Translations under genes and position numbers: made by a program | From: Alphaproteobacteria bacterium | GTDB taxonomy: Bacteria; Pseudomonadota; Alphaproteobacteria; Micavibrionales; UBA2020 | Assembly: GCA_025934695.1 (NCBI GenBank) | Contig: JAICWS010000001.1 | Span: forward strand, 1-64,000 | Direction of reading: 5' to 3' | Length of the DNA: 64,000 nucleotides | The notes under the pieces: generated by a model | The model's database searches: none | What the model was told of the DNA's origin: nothing | The model's input: only the letters and a program-made list of their open reading frames with translations | Shown: piece by piece, positions 52,639 to 60,933 of the stretch | How positions within the stretch are numbered: position 1 is the first letter of the stretch | How the letters are laid out: each line of letters begins with the position of its first letter

Positions 52639-54030
52639 ATGCAGGCCGACATACTCATTGTTGATGATCAGGACGACATCCGCGCGTTGATCGAGGGCAT
52701 CCTCGAGGACGAGGGTTTCAAGCCGCGCGCCGCGAAGGATTCCCAGACGGCTATGAAAATGATCGCCGAGCGGGAGCCCGAGCTGCTCGTGCTCGACATC
52801 TGGCTGGAGAACAGCGAGATGGACGGGATGGAGATGCTCAAGAAGCTCGTCCGCACCAACCCCGACATGCCCGTCATCATGATCAGCGGCCATGGCAATA
52901 TCGAGACCGCCGTCAACGCCATCCAGATCGGGGCCTATGATTTCATCGAGAAGCCGTTCAAATCCGACAAGCTTCTCGTGCTCGCCCGGCGCGCCCTCGA
53001 GGCCGCGCGGCTCAAGAAGGAAAACCAGGAACTGCGCCTGAAGGCCTTGGGCAGCGTTTCCGAACTTCATGGCACGTCGCAGACCATGCAGCAGGTCCGC
53101 CAGGCGATCGAGCGCGTCGCGCCGACCAATAGCCGCGTCCTTATCACAGGTTTGCCCGGCACCGGCAAGAACGTCGCCGCGCGCATGATCCATACGCTGT
53201 CCAAGCGCGCCGACAAGAATTACCTGGCGCTTAATTGCGCCGTGCTGTCGCCTGACCGCATCGAACTCGAGTTGTTCGGCGCCGAAGGCAGCATGGGCCG
53301 CAAGGAAGGCGTCCTCGAGCAGGCCAACAACGGCACGCTGTTCCTCGACGAAGTGGCCGACATGCCGCTGGAGACGCAGGCCAAGATCGTGCGCGTACTG
53401 CAGGACCAGCATTTCACGCGCCTCGGCGGCACGCAGCGCGTCGATGTGGACGTGCGCATCATCGCCTCGACCGCGCAAAACCTTCCCGAGCTGATGACGA
53501 AAGAGCGGTTCCGGCAGGACCTCTATTACCGGCTTAACGTCGTTCCCATCGCCATCCCGGCGTTGCAGGAGCGCCTCGAGGACATCCCCTTGCTGTCGCG
53601 GTTCTTCATGGATCTGGCCGCCCGCACGTCGGATGCGACGCCGCGCAAGTTCGCGGACGATGCAATGGCGCTCATGCAGTCCTACGACTGGCCGGGCAAC
53701 GTCCGCCAGCTGCGCAACGTGATCGAATGGCTTCTGATCATGGCGCCGGGCGACGCGATGCAGCCTATCACGGCGGACATGCTGCCGCCCGACCTCAAGC
53801 AGCAGGCGGTCGAGATGATCCGCGGCCGCGAGGGTGTCGAACTCATGTCCAAGCCGCTGCGCGAGGCGCGCGAGATATTCGAGCGGGAATACCTGCTCTC
53901 CCAGGTCAACCGCTTCGGCGGCAACATCTCTAAAACCGCCGGGTTCATCGGCATGGAGCGTTCCGCTCTACATCGCAAGCTCAAGTCCCTCGGCATTCAG
54001 ACCGGGGAAAAAGAGCGGGCAGAGGGTTAA
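52639..54030 (+). CDS. ntrX: Nitrogen response regulator NtrX
   Basis: Partner of NtrY. 463 aa: receiver domain with Asp53 (LVLDIWLENSEMDG), AAA+ domain with GLPGTGKN and LFLDEVADMP, and Fis-type HTH at the C-terminus (GGNISKTAGFIGMERSALH). Where NtrC has GAFTGA, this protein reads FGAEGSMGRKEGVLE, so it probably cannot remodel sigma-54 holoenzyme. This is a known trait of many NtrX proteins. Twelve bases (11 intergenic) separate it from ntrY. Confidence 0.94.
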   Translation: MQADILIVDDQDDIRALIEGILEDEGFKPRAAKDSQTAMKMIAEREPELLVLDIWLENSEMDGMEMLKKLVRTNPDMPVIMISGHGNIETAVNAIQIGAYDFIEKPFKSDKLLVLARRALEAARLKKENQELRLKALGSVSELHGTSQTMQQVRQAIERVAPTNSRVLITGLPGTGKNVAARMIHTLSKRADKNYLALNCAVLSPDRIELELFGAEGSMGRKEGVLEQANNGTLFLDEVADMPLETQAKIVRVLQDQHFTRLGGTQRVDVDVRIIASTAQNLPELMTKERFRQDLYYRLNVVPIAIPALQERLEDIPLLSRFFMDLAARTSDATPRKFADDAMALMQSYDWPGNVRQLRNVIEWLLIMAPGDAMQPITADMLPPDLKQQAVEMIRGREGVELMSKPLREAREIFEREYLLSQVNRFGGNISKTAGFIGMERSALHRKLKSLGIQTGEKERAEG

Positions 54031-54037
54031 TTAAAAA

Positions 54038-55414
54038 ATGAAAGTCGTCATCTGCGGCGCGGGCCAGGTCGGATCGGCCATTGCGGCCTATCTTTCCGAG
54101 GAAGGCAACGACGTTACGCTTATCGACCAGAACGCAGAGCTCATCGCCGAGGTGAACGAAAACCTCGACGTGACTGGCATCGTGGGACATGCGTCCTTGC
54201 CCGACACGCTCGACCGCGCCGGCTGCGCCGACGCGGAAATGCTCATCGCCGCGACGCAATACGACGAAGTCAACATGGTGGCCTGCCAGGTCGCGCATTC
54301 GCTGTTCAAGGTACCGATGAAAATCGCGCGGGTGAGGGAGCCAAGCTATTTGCGCCCGGTGTGGGGCGGTTTGTATAACCGCGACCACCTGCCCATCGAC
54401 GTCATCATTTCGCCGGAAATCGAGGTGGCGCGCGCCATCGCGAACCGCATCCGCGTGCCGGGCGCCTATAACATCATTCCGCTGGCCGATGGCCGCGCGC
54501 AGCTGGTGTCCGTCATCTGCAAGACGAACTGCCCGCTGGTGCATACGCCGCTCCGCCACCTGACCTCGCTGTTCCCCGACCTGACGATGGAAATCGTGGC
54601 GGTTGTGCGCGGCGAGAAGAAGATCATTCCGACGCACGAAGACGAGCTGTTTCCGGGCGACGAGGTTTATTTCGTGGCCTCGACCGATCATCTCAAGCGC
54701 GCCATGGCGGCTTTCGGCTATGACGAGCAGCAGACACGCCGTGTCCTGATCGTGGGCGCCGGCAAGATCGGTACGCGCCTGGCCGAGGATATCCGCGACA
54801 CGCTGAAAGACGTGACCGTACGCCTGATCGAGGCCGACTACGACAAGGCGACCATCGTTTCCGAGCGGCTGCAGGGCATCACCGTCGTCCACGGCGATGG
54901 CCTGTCGAAAGAAATTCTCGAAGAGGCGCATATCGGCACGACCGAAGCTGTCATTGCCGTCATGAACCACGACGAAAGCAATATCCTCGTTTCCATGCTG
55001 GCCAAGCAGCACGGCGGCGAGCGCGCCATCACGCTCATCAACAACGATACTTTTACACCGCTGGTGACCAGTCTTGGCGTGGACGCCATCGTCAACCCGC
55101 GCGCGATCACAGTGTCCACGATCCTTCAGCACGTGCGCCGCGGCCGGATCAAGGCCGCGCATTCATTGCGCGAAGGCTTCGCCGAGATCCTCGAGGTCGA
55201 GGCCCTCGATACGTCGGCCATCGTCAATACGCCTATCCGCGAAATTAAGCGTCCGAAAGACATGATCTTCGGCCTGATCGTGCGCGGCGACCAGATCATG
55301 ACACCCAAGCCCGACATGGTCATCAAGCCCGACGACCGCGTCATTATCCTGGCGGCGCATGACCAGGTCAAGCGCGTCGAGCAGATGTTCGCCGTGCGGC
55401 CGGAGTATTTCTGA
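54038..55414 (+). CDS. trkA: Trk system potassium uptake protein TrkA
   Basis: Peripheral NAD-binding gating subunit of Trk potassium channels. 458 aa with two RCK halves. The first Rossmann motif is VVICGAGQVGSAIAAYL and the second VLIVGAGKIGTRLAED, each followed by a TrkA_C domain. The partner membrane subunit TrkH/TrkG is not in the window. The gene follows ntrX after seven bases, the order seen in many alphaproteobacteria. Confidence 0.95.
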   Translation: MKVVICGAGQVGSAIAAYLSEEGNDVTLIDQNAELIAEVNENLDVTGIVGHASLPDTLDRAGCADAEMLIAATQYDEVNMVACQVAHSLFKVPMKIARVREPSYLRPVWGGLYNRDHLPIDVIISPEIEVARAIANRIRVPGAYNIIPLADGRAQLVSVICKTNCPLVHTPLRHLTSLFPDLTMEIVAVVRGEKKIIPTHEDELFPGDEVYFVASTDHLKRAMAAFGYDEQQTRRVLIVGAGKIGTRLAEDIRDTLKDVTVRLIEADYDKATIVSERLQGITVVHGDGLSKEILEEAHIGTTEAVIAVMNHDESNILVSMLAKQHGGERAITLINNDTFTPLVTSLGVDAIVNPRAITVSTILQHVRRGRIKAAHSLREGFAEILEVEALDTSAIVNTPIREIKRPKDMIFGLIVRGDQIMTPKPDMVIKPDDRVIILAAHDQVKRVEQMFAVRPEYF

Positions 55415-55416
55415 CC

Positions 55417-56301
55417 ATGCCACGTATCGCCTATGTCAACGGCCGCTATGTGCCGCACCGTGAAGCTGCCGTCCATGTCGAAGACCGCGGGTTCCAGTTC
55501 GCCGACAGCGTTTATGAAGTCATCGCGCTCATGGGCGGAAAGCTGGCCGATGAAGTCGGGCATCTCGACCGGCTGGAACGTTCACTGAAAGAGCTGCGTA
55601 TCGCCATGCCGCGTTCCCGCAGGGCGATGCAATTCGCCATCCGCGAGATGGTGCGCCGCAACCGCATCAGGGACGGCATGATTTACATGCAGGTCACACG
55701 CGGCACGGCGCCGCGGGATTTTAAATTCCCCTCCAAAGGCGCCTCGACACTGGTCATGACGCTATATCCCGCGAGCTACGACATCCCTGCGCGCAAGGCT
55801 GCGGTTAAGAAAGCCGTGACGGTGCCCGATATCCGCTGGAAGCGGCGCGACATCAAGACGACGGCGCTCATTGCGCAGGTGCTGGCCAAACAGGCGGCGG
55901 CCGAGAAGGGCGCTTATGAAGCCTGGATGGTCGATGACAAGGGCTATGTGACGGAAGGCTCTTCCAGCAACGCTTGGATCGTCGACAAGAAAGGCAATCT
56001 GATCACGCGTCCGACCGCCAACAATACGATCCTCAAGGGCGTCACGCGCAGCGCGCTGCAGGCCCTGTGCAAAAAAGAGAAGATCAAAATCGTCGAGCGT
56101 CCTTTTACGGTGGCGGAAGCCTATAAGGCGAAGGAAGCCTTTACCTCGTCCGCCGTCGCGCTGATCGCGCCGGTGGTCGAGATCGACGGCAAAAAGATCG
56201 GCAATGGCAAAGCGGGCGACCTCACCTGCAAGGTTCTCGACCTCTACATGGATTACGCGACGGACGAACATCGCCGCCAGGAACGTTGGAATCCCAAATG
56301 A
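55417..56301 (+). CDS. dat: D-amino-acid transaminase (class IV PLP enzyme)
   Basis: Converts D-alanine and 2-oxoglutarate to pyruvate and D-glutamate, relevant to cell-wall precursors. 294 aa class IV fold. AYVNGRYVPHREAAVHVEDRG starts the family. The PLP lysine is in RRDIKTTALIAQVLAKQ near residue 145, and the phosphate-binding EGSSSNAWIV follows. A branched-chain aminotransferase is the main alternative, but the short N-terminal domain and the trkA–dat–hfq context favour dat. Two bases separate it from trkA; the stop overlaps the HAD gene (ATGA). Confidence 0.87.
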   Translation: MPRIAYVNGRYVPHREAAVHVEDRGFQFADSVYEVIALMGGKLADEVGHLDRLERSLKELRIAMPRSRRAMQFAIREMVRRNRIRDGMIYMQVTRGTAPRDFKFPSKGASTLVMTLYPASYDIPARKAAVKKAVTVPDIRWKRRDIKTTALIAQVLAKQAAAEKGAYEAWMVDDKGYVTEGSSSNAWIVDKKGNLITRPTANNTILKGVTRSALQALCKKEKIKIVERPFTVAEAYKAKEAFTSSAVALIAPVVEIDGKKIGNGKAGDLTCKVLDLYMDYATDEHRRQERWNPK

Positions 56302-56963
56302 GGACGCTGCCCAGGCCGCAGGCCGTTATCTTCGACTGGGATGATACGCTGGTCGATAACTGGGATACGGCTTTCAAGGCCCTCAATGCCGCGCTCGTCC
56401 ATATGGGCGCGCCGCCCTGGACGGAAGAAGAGGCGCGCCGGCGCTCCGGCCCCTCGGCCCGCGACCTGTTTACCCAACTGTTCGGCGCCGACCGCTGGAA
56501 GGAAGCCGACAAAGTCTATTACGACACTTTCTGCGCGCTCGTCCTCAATAACGTCAAGCTGCACGAGAAGGCGGAAGACTTCCTGAAAGCGCTGAAGGCG
56601 AACGGCATCTATATGGCGGTCGTCAGCAACAAGCGGAACCCGCTACTGAGCCGCGAGGTCGAGCATCTGGGTTTCAATAAATATTTCTCCAAGGTCGTGG
56701 GTGCGGGCGAAGCCAGGGCCGACAAGCCGGATCCGGCGCCGCTGCTGCTGGCGCTCGAGGGCAGCGGCATCCCGGCGGGCCCTGCCGTCTGGTACATCGG
56801 CGACAGCCACACGGACATGATGTGCGCCCTGCGCGCGAACTGCACCGCCGTGCTGATCGAAACCAAGCCGCCGCCGGAGGATCTTCTGGCCAATTATCCA
56901 CCCGCCGAAAGAGTGCGGCATCATGGCGATCTTATGGAATTACTCGGCCAGTATTTTGGCTGA
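56298..56963 (+). CDS. HAD-family hydrolase, 221 aa
   Basis: Phosphoglycolate-phosphatase-like HAD enzyme. Motif I is VIFDWDDTLVDNWD (nucleophile and acid Asp near residue 13), motif II VVSNK, motif III the Lys of RADKPDP, and motif IV YIGDSHTDMMCA. A helical cap is present. The substrate is unknown; the FDWDDTLVD variant is typical of the gene found between dat and hfq in alphaproteobacteria. ATG at 56298 overlaps the dat stop; an in-frame TTG four codons earlier is less likely. Confidence 0.85.
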   Translation: MRTLPRPQAVIFDWDDTLVDNWDTAFKALNAALVHMGAPPWTEEEARRRSGPSARDLFTQLFGADRWKEADKVYYDTFCALVLNNVKLHEKAEDFLKALKANGIYMAVVSNKRNPLLSREVEHLGFNKYFSKVVGAGEARADKPDPAPLLLALEGSGIPAGPAVWYIGDSHTDMMCALRANCTAVLIETKPPPEDLLANYPPAERVRHHGDLMELLGQYFG

Positions 56964-56988
56964 ATTTCACAAAGGTTATTGATTTTGC

Positions 56989-57017
56989 TTGTGACTTTTA
57001 CGGCGGCAGATTAATAC
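56989..57017 (+). promoter_or_regulatory. Candidate sigma-70 promoter for hfq
   Basis: TTGTGA (56989–56994) and TAATAC (57012–57017) are separated by exactly 17 bases in an AT-rich gap, 63 bases before the hfq ATG. Confidence 0.5.
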
Positions 57018-57080
57018 TTTTAGAGGCGGCACAGCTTAATTGCCTATTGAATGATAAAAGATATTTAAGGGACCATAAGA

Positions 57081-57356
57081 ATGTCCGATAAAAGTCAGAA
57101 TTTGCAGGATAAATTCCTGAACAAAATCCGCAAAGAAAAAATGTCGGTGACGGTTTTCCTCGTCAACGGGGTCAAGCTGCAGGGAATTATCACCTGGTTC
57201 GACAATTTCTCGATGCTGCTGCGCCGGGACTCCCATTCGCAGCTGATCTACAAGCACGCGATCTCGACCATCATGCCGGCGGCGCCTGTCCGCCTGAACG
57301 ACGATGAGCCGGGCGGAGCGGCGGCTGAAGCCGAGGCTGAAAGCGCGAGCGCGTAA
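57081..57356 (+). CDS. hfq: RNA chaperone Hfq
   Basis: Hexameric Sm-like chaperone that anneals small RNAs to mRNAs. 91 aa. Sm1 motif ([26 protein letters not shown] split over strands 1–3, with the Gln and Phe of the proximal site) and Sm2 motif ([11 protein letters not shown], containing the conserved YKHA) are intact. The C-terminal tail is short, acidic and Ala-rich ([14 protein letters not shown]). AAGGGA lies nine bases before the ATG. It is followed by hflX, as in most proteobacteria. Confidence 0.97.
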   Translation: MSDKSQNLQDKFLNKIRKEKMSVTVFLVNGVKLQGIITWFDNFSMLLRRDSHSQLIYKHAISTIMPAAPVRLNDDEPGGAAAEAEAESASA

Positions 57357-57380
57357 GACAATCAGGACTATATTGTTCCT

Positions 57381-58709
57381 ATGACCGAAAAAGTAGTCGT
57401 CGTCCATCCCGAGCTGTCGAAGTATGCGCGGGAGGGCGAAGAGCGTAAATTCGCGCGCGATCCCTTTGCGTCCCTCGAGGAAGCCGTTGGATTGGCGTCC
57501 GCCATCAACCTCGACGTTGTGCACCAGGAAATTGTTAACCTGTCGCGCATCACGCCTGCGACCCTGATGGGCGGCGGCGTCGTGGAGCGGCTGAAGATGT
57601 TCGTCGACGACAATGAGGCCGGCCTCGTCTTCGTCGACCATTCCCTGTCGCCCACGCAGCAGCGCAACCTCGAAAAGGCTTGGAACTGCAAGGTCATCGA
57701 CCGCACCGGGCTCATCCTTGAAATCTTCGGCGCCCGCGCACGCACCAAGGAAGGCCAGTTGCAGGTCGAGCTCGCGGCCTTGCAATACCAGCGTTCGCGC
57801 CTCGTGCGGTCCTGGACCCACCTCGAGCGCCAGCGCGGCGGCTTCGGCTTCATGGGCGGCCCCGGCGAAACGCAGATCGAAATCGACCGCCGCCTGATCG
57901 ACGAGCGCATCCGCCGCCTGAAGGAAGAGCTGGAGCATGTCCGCGCGAACCGCAAGCTTCAGCGCGAGTCCCGCAAGCGCGAGCCTTATCCGATCGTCGC
58001 CATCGTCGGCTATACGAACGCGGGCAAATCCACGCTGTTCAATCGTATAACCGGCGCGAAAGTCTTCGTGAAAGACCTGCTGTTCGCGACGCTCGACACC
58101 ACCATGCGCGGCCTCGAATTGCCCTCGGGCAAGAAGGTGATCTTGTCGGATACGGTCGGCTTTATCTCGGAACTCCCCACGCATCTTGTCGCCGCGTTCC
58201 GCGCGACGCTGGAAGAAGTGCAGGAAGCTGCCGTCATCCTGCATGTCCGCGATATCGGGCAGGAAAACACCGAAGCCGAGAAGGAAGACGTGCTGGCCAT
58301 CCTGCACGACCTCGGTATCGACTCGGAACACGACCCGCGCATCATCGAGGTCATGAACAAGATCGACAGCCTGCCCGCGCCCGACCGCGAGGCCGTCATT
58401 ACCCGCGCGAAGCGGCAGGAACGCGTCGCCGCCGTGTCGGCGCTGACGGGCGAGGGGATTGATGATTTGCTGGCGCAGATCGACGCGAAACTCGGCGAGG
58501 ACCGCAAGACGCTATACGTGGATATCGATCTGACGGACGGGAAGGCGCTGTCTTGGCTCTATCGCCGCGGCCATGTCATCGACCGCCTTGACGACGAGCA
58601 GTTCGCACATGTGAAGGTCGCGCTCGATCCCGCCGACTGCGACCGCTTCAAAAGCCAGTTTTCTTATAAATTGCTCAATAAAAAACCCCGGTCCCGAAAG
58701 AAGGCGTAA
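57381..58709 (+). CDS. hflX: GTPase HflX
   Basis: Ribosome-splitting GTPase active in stress. 442 aa. The HflX N-terminal domain (about 1–190) includes GGPGETQIEIDRRLI. The GTPase domain has G1 GYTNAGKST, G2/G3 TLDTTMRG and DTVGFISELP, and G4 NKID. A small C-terminal domain with a basic end (NKKPRSRKKA) follows. The 3' end of the gene forms part of a terminator hairpin. Confidence 0.95.
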   Translation: MTEKVVVVHPELSKYAREGEERKFARDPFASLEEAVGLASAINLDVVHQEIVNLSRITPATLMGGGVVERLKMFVDDNEAGLVFVDHSLSPTQQRNLEKAWNCKVIDRTGLILEIFGARARTKEGQLQVELAALQYQRSRLVRSWTHLERQRGGFGFMGGPGETQIEIDRRLIDERIRRLKEELEHVRANRKLQRESRKREPYPIVAIVGYTNAGKSTLFNRITGAKVFVKDLLFATLDTTMRGLELPSGKKVILSDTVGFISELPTHLVAAFRATLEEVQEAAVILHVRDIGQENTEAEKEDVLAILHDLGIDSEHDPRIIEVMNKIDSLPAPDREAVITRAKRQERVAAVSALTGEGIDDLLAQIDAKLGEDRKTLYVDIDLTDGKALSWLYRRGHVIDRLDDEQFAHVKVALDPADCDRFKSQFSYKLLNKKPRSRKKA

Positions 58710-58739
58710 CGCCGTTCAACCGGAGACCGGGGTGTTTTT
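58685..58739. terminator. Bidirectional intrinsic terminator between hflX and the 59-aa gene
   Basis: The stem ACCCCGGTC (58685–58693) pairs with GACCGGGGT (58725–58733). T-runs follow on the plus strand (58735–58739) and on the minus strand (A-run 58680–58685). The 31-base loop holds an inner stem GGCG/CGCC that presents the hflX stop codon TAA (58707–58709) at its tip. It serves the two convergent genes at once. Confidence 0.75.
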
Positions 58740-58750
58740 AAGCGAAGCGA

Positions 58751-58930
58751 TTACGGCTTCGGAGCTTCCGGAGCAGCGGGCTTCGGCGCTTCAACGGCCG
58801 TAGCAGCGGGAGCCGCGGGGGCTTCAGCAGCGGGAGCAGCAGGAGCTTCGGTCTTCGGAGCTTCAGCTTGGGGCTCGGAAGCGCGATGGAATTTGTCGGT
58901 GATCGACTTGATGAACGATTTGATGGACAT
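58751..58930 (-). CDS. Very short Ala/Pro-rich protein, 59 aa
   Basis: Function not recognised. An N-terminal basic amphipathic helix (MSIKSFIKSITDKFHRA) is followed by ~40 residues made almost only of Ala, Pro, Glu and Lys in repeating EAPK/PAAP units. It ends APEAPKP. ATG is preceded by GAAAGG about nine bases upstream, and a promoter-like pair and a strong terminator frame it, so it looks like a complete small transcription unit. It has a shorter paralogue next to it at 59090–59227. Confidence 0.6.
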   Translation of the reverse strand: MSIKSFIKSITDKFHRASEPQAEAPKTEAPAAPAAEAPAAPAATAVEAPKPAAPEAPKP

Positions 58931-58985
58931 GGGCAGACCTTTCTATTCGTTGCCGTTGTGGGGTAGTGCGTTTAAGCTTGGACAG

Positions 58986-59012
58986 GCTATATGGCAACCA
59001 ATCTTCTGTCAA
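58986..59012 (-). promoter_or_regulatory. Candidate promoter for the 59-aa gene
   Basis: Read on the minus strand: TTGACA (59012–59007) then TATAGC (58991–58986) with a 15-base spacer; a TAGCCT at 17 bases is an alternative -10. It lies about 55 bases before the start codon. Confidence 0.45.
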
Positions 59013-59030
59013 GTACTGCTCTATGGGTAA

Positions 59031-59068
59031 AAAGAAAAACCCGATTCTGTTTTCCAGAATCGGGTTTT
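59031..59068 (-). terminator. Intrinsic terminator after the 45-aa gene
   Basis: A perfect 14-bp stem (59036–59049 with 59055–59068, AAAACCCGATTCTG) closes a 5-base loop. On the minus strand it runs into TTTTTCTTTTT. It lies 21 bases after the stop of the minus-strand gene at 59090. Confidence 0.8.
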
Positions 59069-59089
59069 CGCTTGACTGCGGCTTAAATT

Positions 59090-59227
59090 TTAGGCCGGTT
59101 TTGGCGCAGCAGGAGCGGCTGCAGCGACCGTGGCGGCTGGCTTCTCCTCGGGCTTGTTGAGATCGAGCGTAATCAGCGGCGGATTAATGAATTCCTTGAT
59201 GGATTTCCATGCGGATTTGAGACTCAT
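59090..59227 (-). CDS. Very short Ala/Pro-rich protein, 45 aa, paralogue of the 59-aa protein
   Basis: Function not recognised. Opens MSLKSAWKSIKEFINPP, matching the neighbour's MSIKSFIKSI pattern. A middle LITLDLNKPEEKP and an Ala/Pro tail ending APKPA follow. ATG at 59227 has AAAGG ten bases upstream. A promoter-like pair (59282–59310) and a perfect terminator hairpin (59031–59068) flank it. At 45 residues it is below usual gene-calling limits; the paralogy and flanking signals are the argument that it is real. Confidence 0.55.
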   Translation of the reverse strand: MSLKSAWKSIKEFINPPLITLDLNKPEEKPAATVAAAAPAAPKPA

Positions 59228-59536
59228 CTATGCTGTGCCTTTCACGTTGGGGTTTTTTTCATTTAGTGCCGTAGTAATTCAAGGTTACGAAGCGGACTTA
59301 ACAGCGTCAACAAAGGTACCCTGCCGGTTGCGAACGAAATCCTAGTCGTTTAGTAGAATATCCTTTTACTTCAGGGCTTAGGTTTATTAATTATGGATAA
59401 ATAAAAATTAGCGTCGTAATTCCATAAATAAATTATTTCGCCGCGGACGGCGGGACGATGAAAGAATCGGTGTCGTTGGTGGCGGAGCAGGAATATTGTT
59501 TACTGCTGGAAAAAAACTCCCGGAGTCTCAAGACAC
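59228..59536. other. 309-base AT-rich intergenic region
   Basis: Holds the minus-strand promoter-like pair at 59282–59310 and, further right (59345–59445), a markedly AT-rich stretch with several TATTAAT/TAAATAA-type sequences. That stretch could contain the promoter of the plus-strand inositol-monophosphatase gene. No single -35/-10 pair stands out there, and I see no gene or strong hairpin. Confidence 0.4.
59282..59310 (-). promoter_or_regulatory. Candidate promoter for the 45-aa gene
   Basis: Read on the minus strand: TTGACG (59310–59305), a 17-base spacer, then TAACCT (59287–59282), about 55 bases before the start codon, the same distance as in the neighbouring paralogue. Confidence 0.4.
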
Positions 59537-60352
59537 ATGGAAATCGATATCGAAAAAGTAGCCGACATCATTCGGCACGTCGCCGCGACCGAGGTCATGC
59601 CGCGCTTCAACAGGCTCGAGAAGGGCGATATCCGCGAAAAGAACCCGGGCGACTTCGTGACCGTCGCCGACGAGGTTTCCGAGAAGCTTCTGAGCGCCGC
59701 TTTCATGCAACTGCTGCCCGGCTCGACCGTGGTGGGCGAGGAAGCGGTCTCGAAGGACAGCAAGGTCCTCGAACGTTTCAACAGCGACCAGCCGGTCTGG
59801 GTCATCGACCCCATCGACGGCACCTATAACTTCGCACATGGGCGCAGCAAGTTCGGCATTCTCGTCGCGCTCGTAAAAAACGGCGTCACGCAATACGGCT
59901 GGGTCTATGACGCGCCCGGCGACCGCATGGCCATCGCCATCAAGGGCGGGGGTGCTACCATCAACGGCAAAAAGGCCAAGATCCGCGACAGCGCGATGGA
60001 GCTGAAAGATATGGTCGGCATGGGCGGCGGCGCGCAGGCTTGGCATTTCGAGGTGCTGAACGGCACTATCAAGGAAATCATCAACGTGCGCTCGTCGCTG
60101 CACGACTTCATGAACCTCGCCGCCGGCGATGCCGATTTCGTCGTACATATCAATAAGGTCACCCCTTGGGATCATTCGGCCACCGTGCTGCTGGCGGAAG
60201 AGTGTGGCGCTTTCGTCGCGCTGACGCCAGAGGAAATTCCCTTCGCGCCCTATATGCATCGCCCCTGCATGCTAATCGCCGCGCCCGACAAAAAGCGCTG
60301 GGAGATGCTGGCGGCGGCGCTCTATCCCAAGCTGATGAAACGGCGGGCGTAA
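59537..60352 (+). CDS. Inositol monophosphatase family protein
   Basis: Mg-dependent phosphatase fold. 271 aa. Metal site residues: GEEAVS, then WVIDPIDGTYNFAHG (motif A), and WDHSATVLLAEECGA (motif B). Family members dephosphorylate inositol-1-phosphate, 3'-phosphoadenosine-5'-phosphate or histidinol phosphate; the sequence does not decide which. ATG at 59537, with GGAG about 11 bases upstream. The next gene starts 11 bases after the stop. Confidence 0.88.
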   Translation: MEIDIEKVADIIRHVAATEVMPRFNRLEKGDIREKNPGDFVTVADEVSEKLLSAAFMQLLPGSTVVGEEAVSKDSKVLERFNSDQPVWVIDPIDGTYNFAHGRSKFGILVALVKNGVTQYGWVYDAPGDRMAIAIKGGGATINGKKAKIRDSAMELKDMVGMGGGAQAWHFEVLNGTIKEIINVRSSLHDFMNLAAGDADFVVHINKVTPWDHSATVLLAEECGAFVALTPEEIPFAPYMHRPCMLIAAPDKKRWEMLAAALYPKLMKRRA

Positions 60353-60363
60353 GGAGGAGCGGC

Positions 60364-60933
60364 ATGAAAGTCCTCTGCCTCGCGGCCGCTTTCGTTCTTG
60401 CGGGCTTTATGCTGGTTTCCGCGCAGGCCCAGGAGCAGGCTTCGCCGCCGCCGGACGCGGTCAAGCTGCGCGCGCTGCTGGGCCATTGGACAGGCACCGG
60501 CGAGATCCGGGCGGGCAAGGATATTCAACTCGTGACGTTGATGCTGAATTGCGACGATGCTGCCGCCGGCTGGGGCATCCTCTGCGAAGAATCGCTGATC
60601 GGCAAGGAGCTCAATTATCACGCCAGCAGCGTCATGGGCTATGACGCCCGTTCCGGGCTCGTTCATTGGTTTGTTGTCGCGAATGACGGCGAGACGCACG
60701 ACCGTACCGGCCAGTGGAAGGACGAACGCGAATTCATCGCCAATTCGACCAGCAACGCCGGCGGCAAGCCCGCGATGGAAAATATCACGCTGGAAATGAC
60801 CGGTGTCGGCGCGATGAAGGAGATCGTGGCGACGACGCGGGGCGGCGAACAGTCGCGGACTATGACGCTGACGCTGCAGAAGTCCGGCCAGCAAAAAAGC
60901 CTCAATCCCTTCAAGGCGAGATCGCGTGGCTGA
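60364..60933 (+). CDS. Secreted lipocalin-like hypothetical protein, 189 aa
   Basis: The signal peptide ([22 protein letters not shown]) is cleaved near residue 23. The mature part opens ALLGHWTGTGEIRAGKD and consists of alternating strands (SVMGYDARSGLVHWFVVAND, RTGQWKDEREF), like DUF1579/lipocalin-type barrels. A Cys pair (NCDD, LCEE) may form a disulfide. AAGGAGGAG is an excellent ribosome-binding site and fixes ATG at 60364 against a longer frame. It overlaps the next gene by 8 bases. Ligand unknown. Confidence 0.68.
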   Translation: MKVLCLAAAFVLAGFMLVSAQAQEQASPPPDAVKLRALLGHWTGTGEIRAGKDIQLVTLMLNCDDAAAGWGILCEESLIGKELNYHASSVMGYDARSGLVHWFVVANDGETHDRTGQWKDEREFIANSTSNAGGKPAMENITLEMTGVGAMKEIVATTRGGEQSRTMTLTLQKSGQQKSLNPFKARSRG

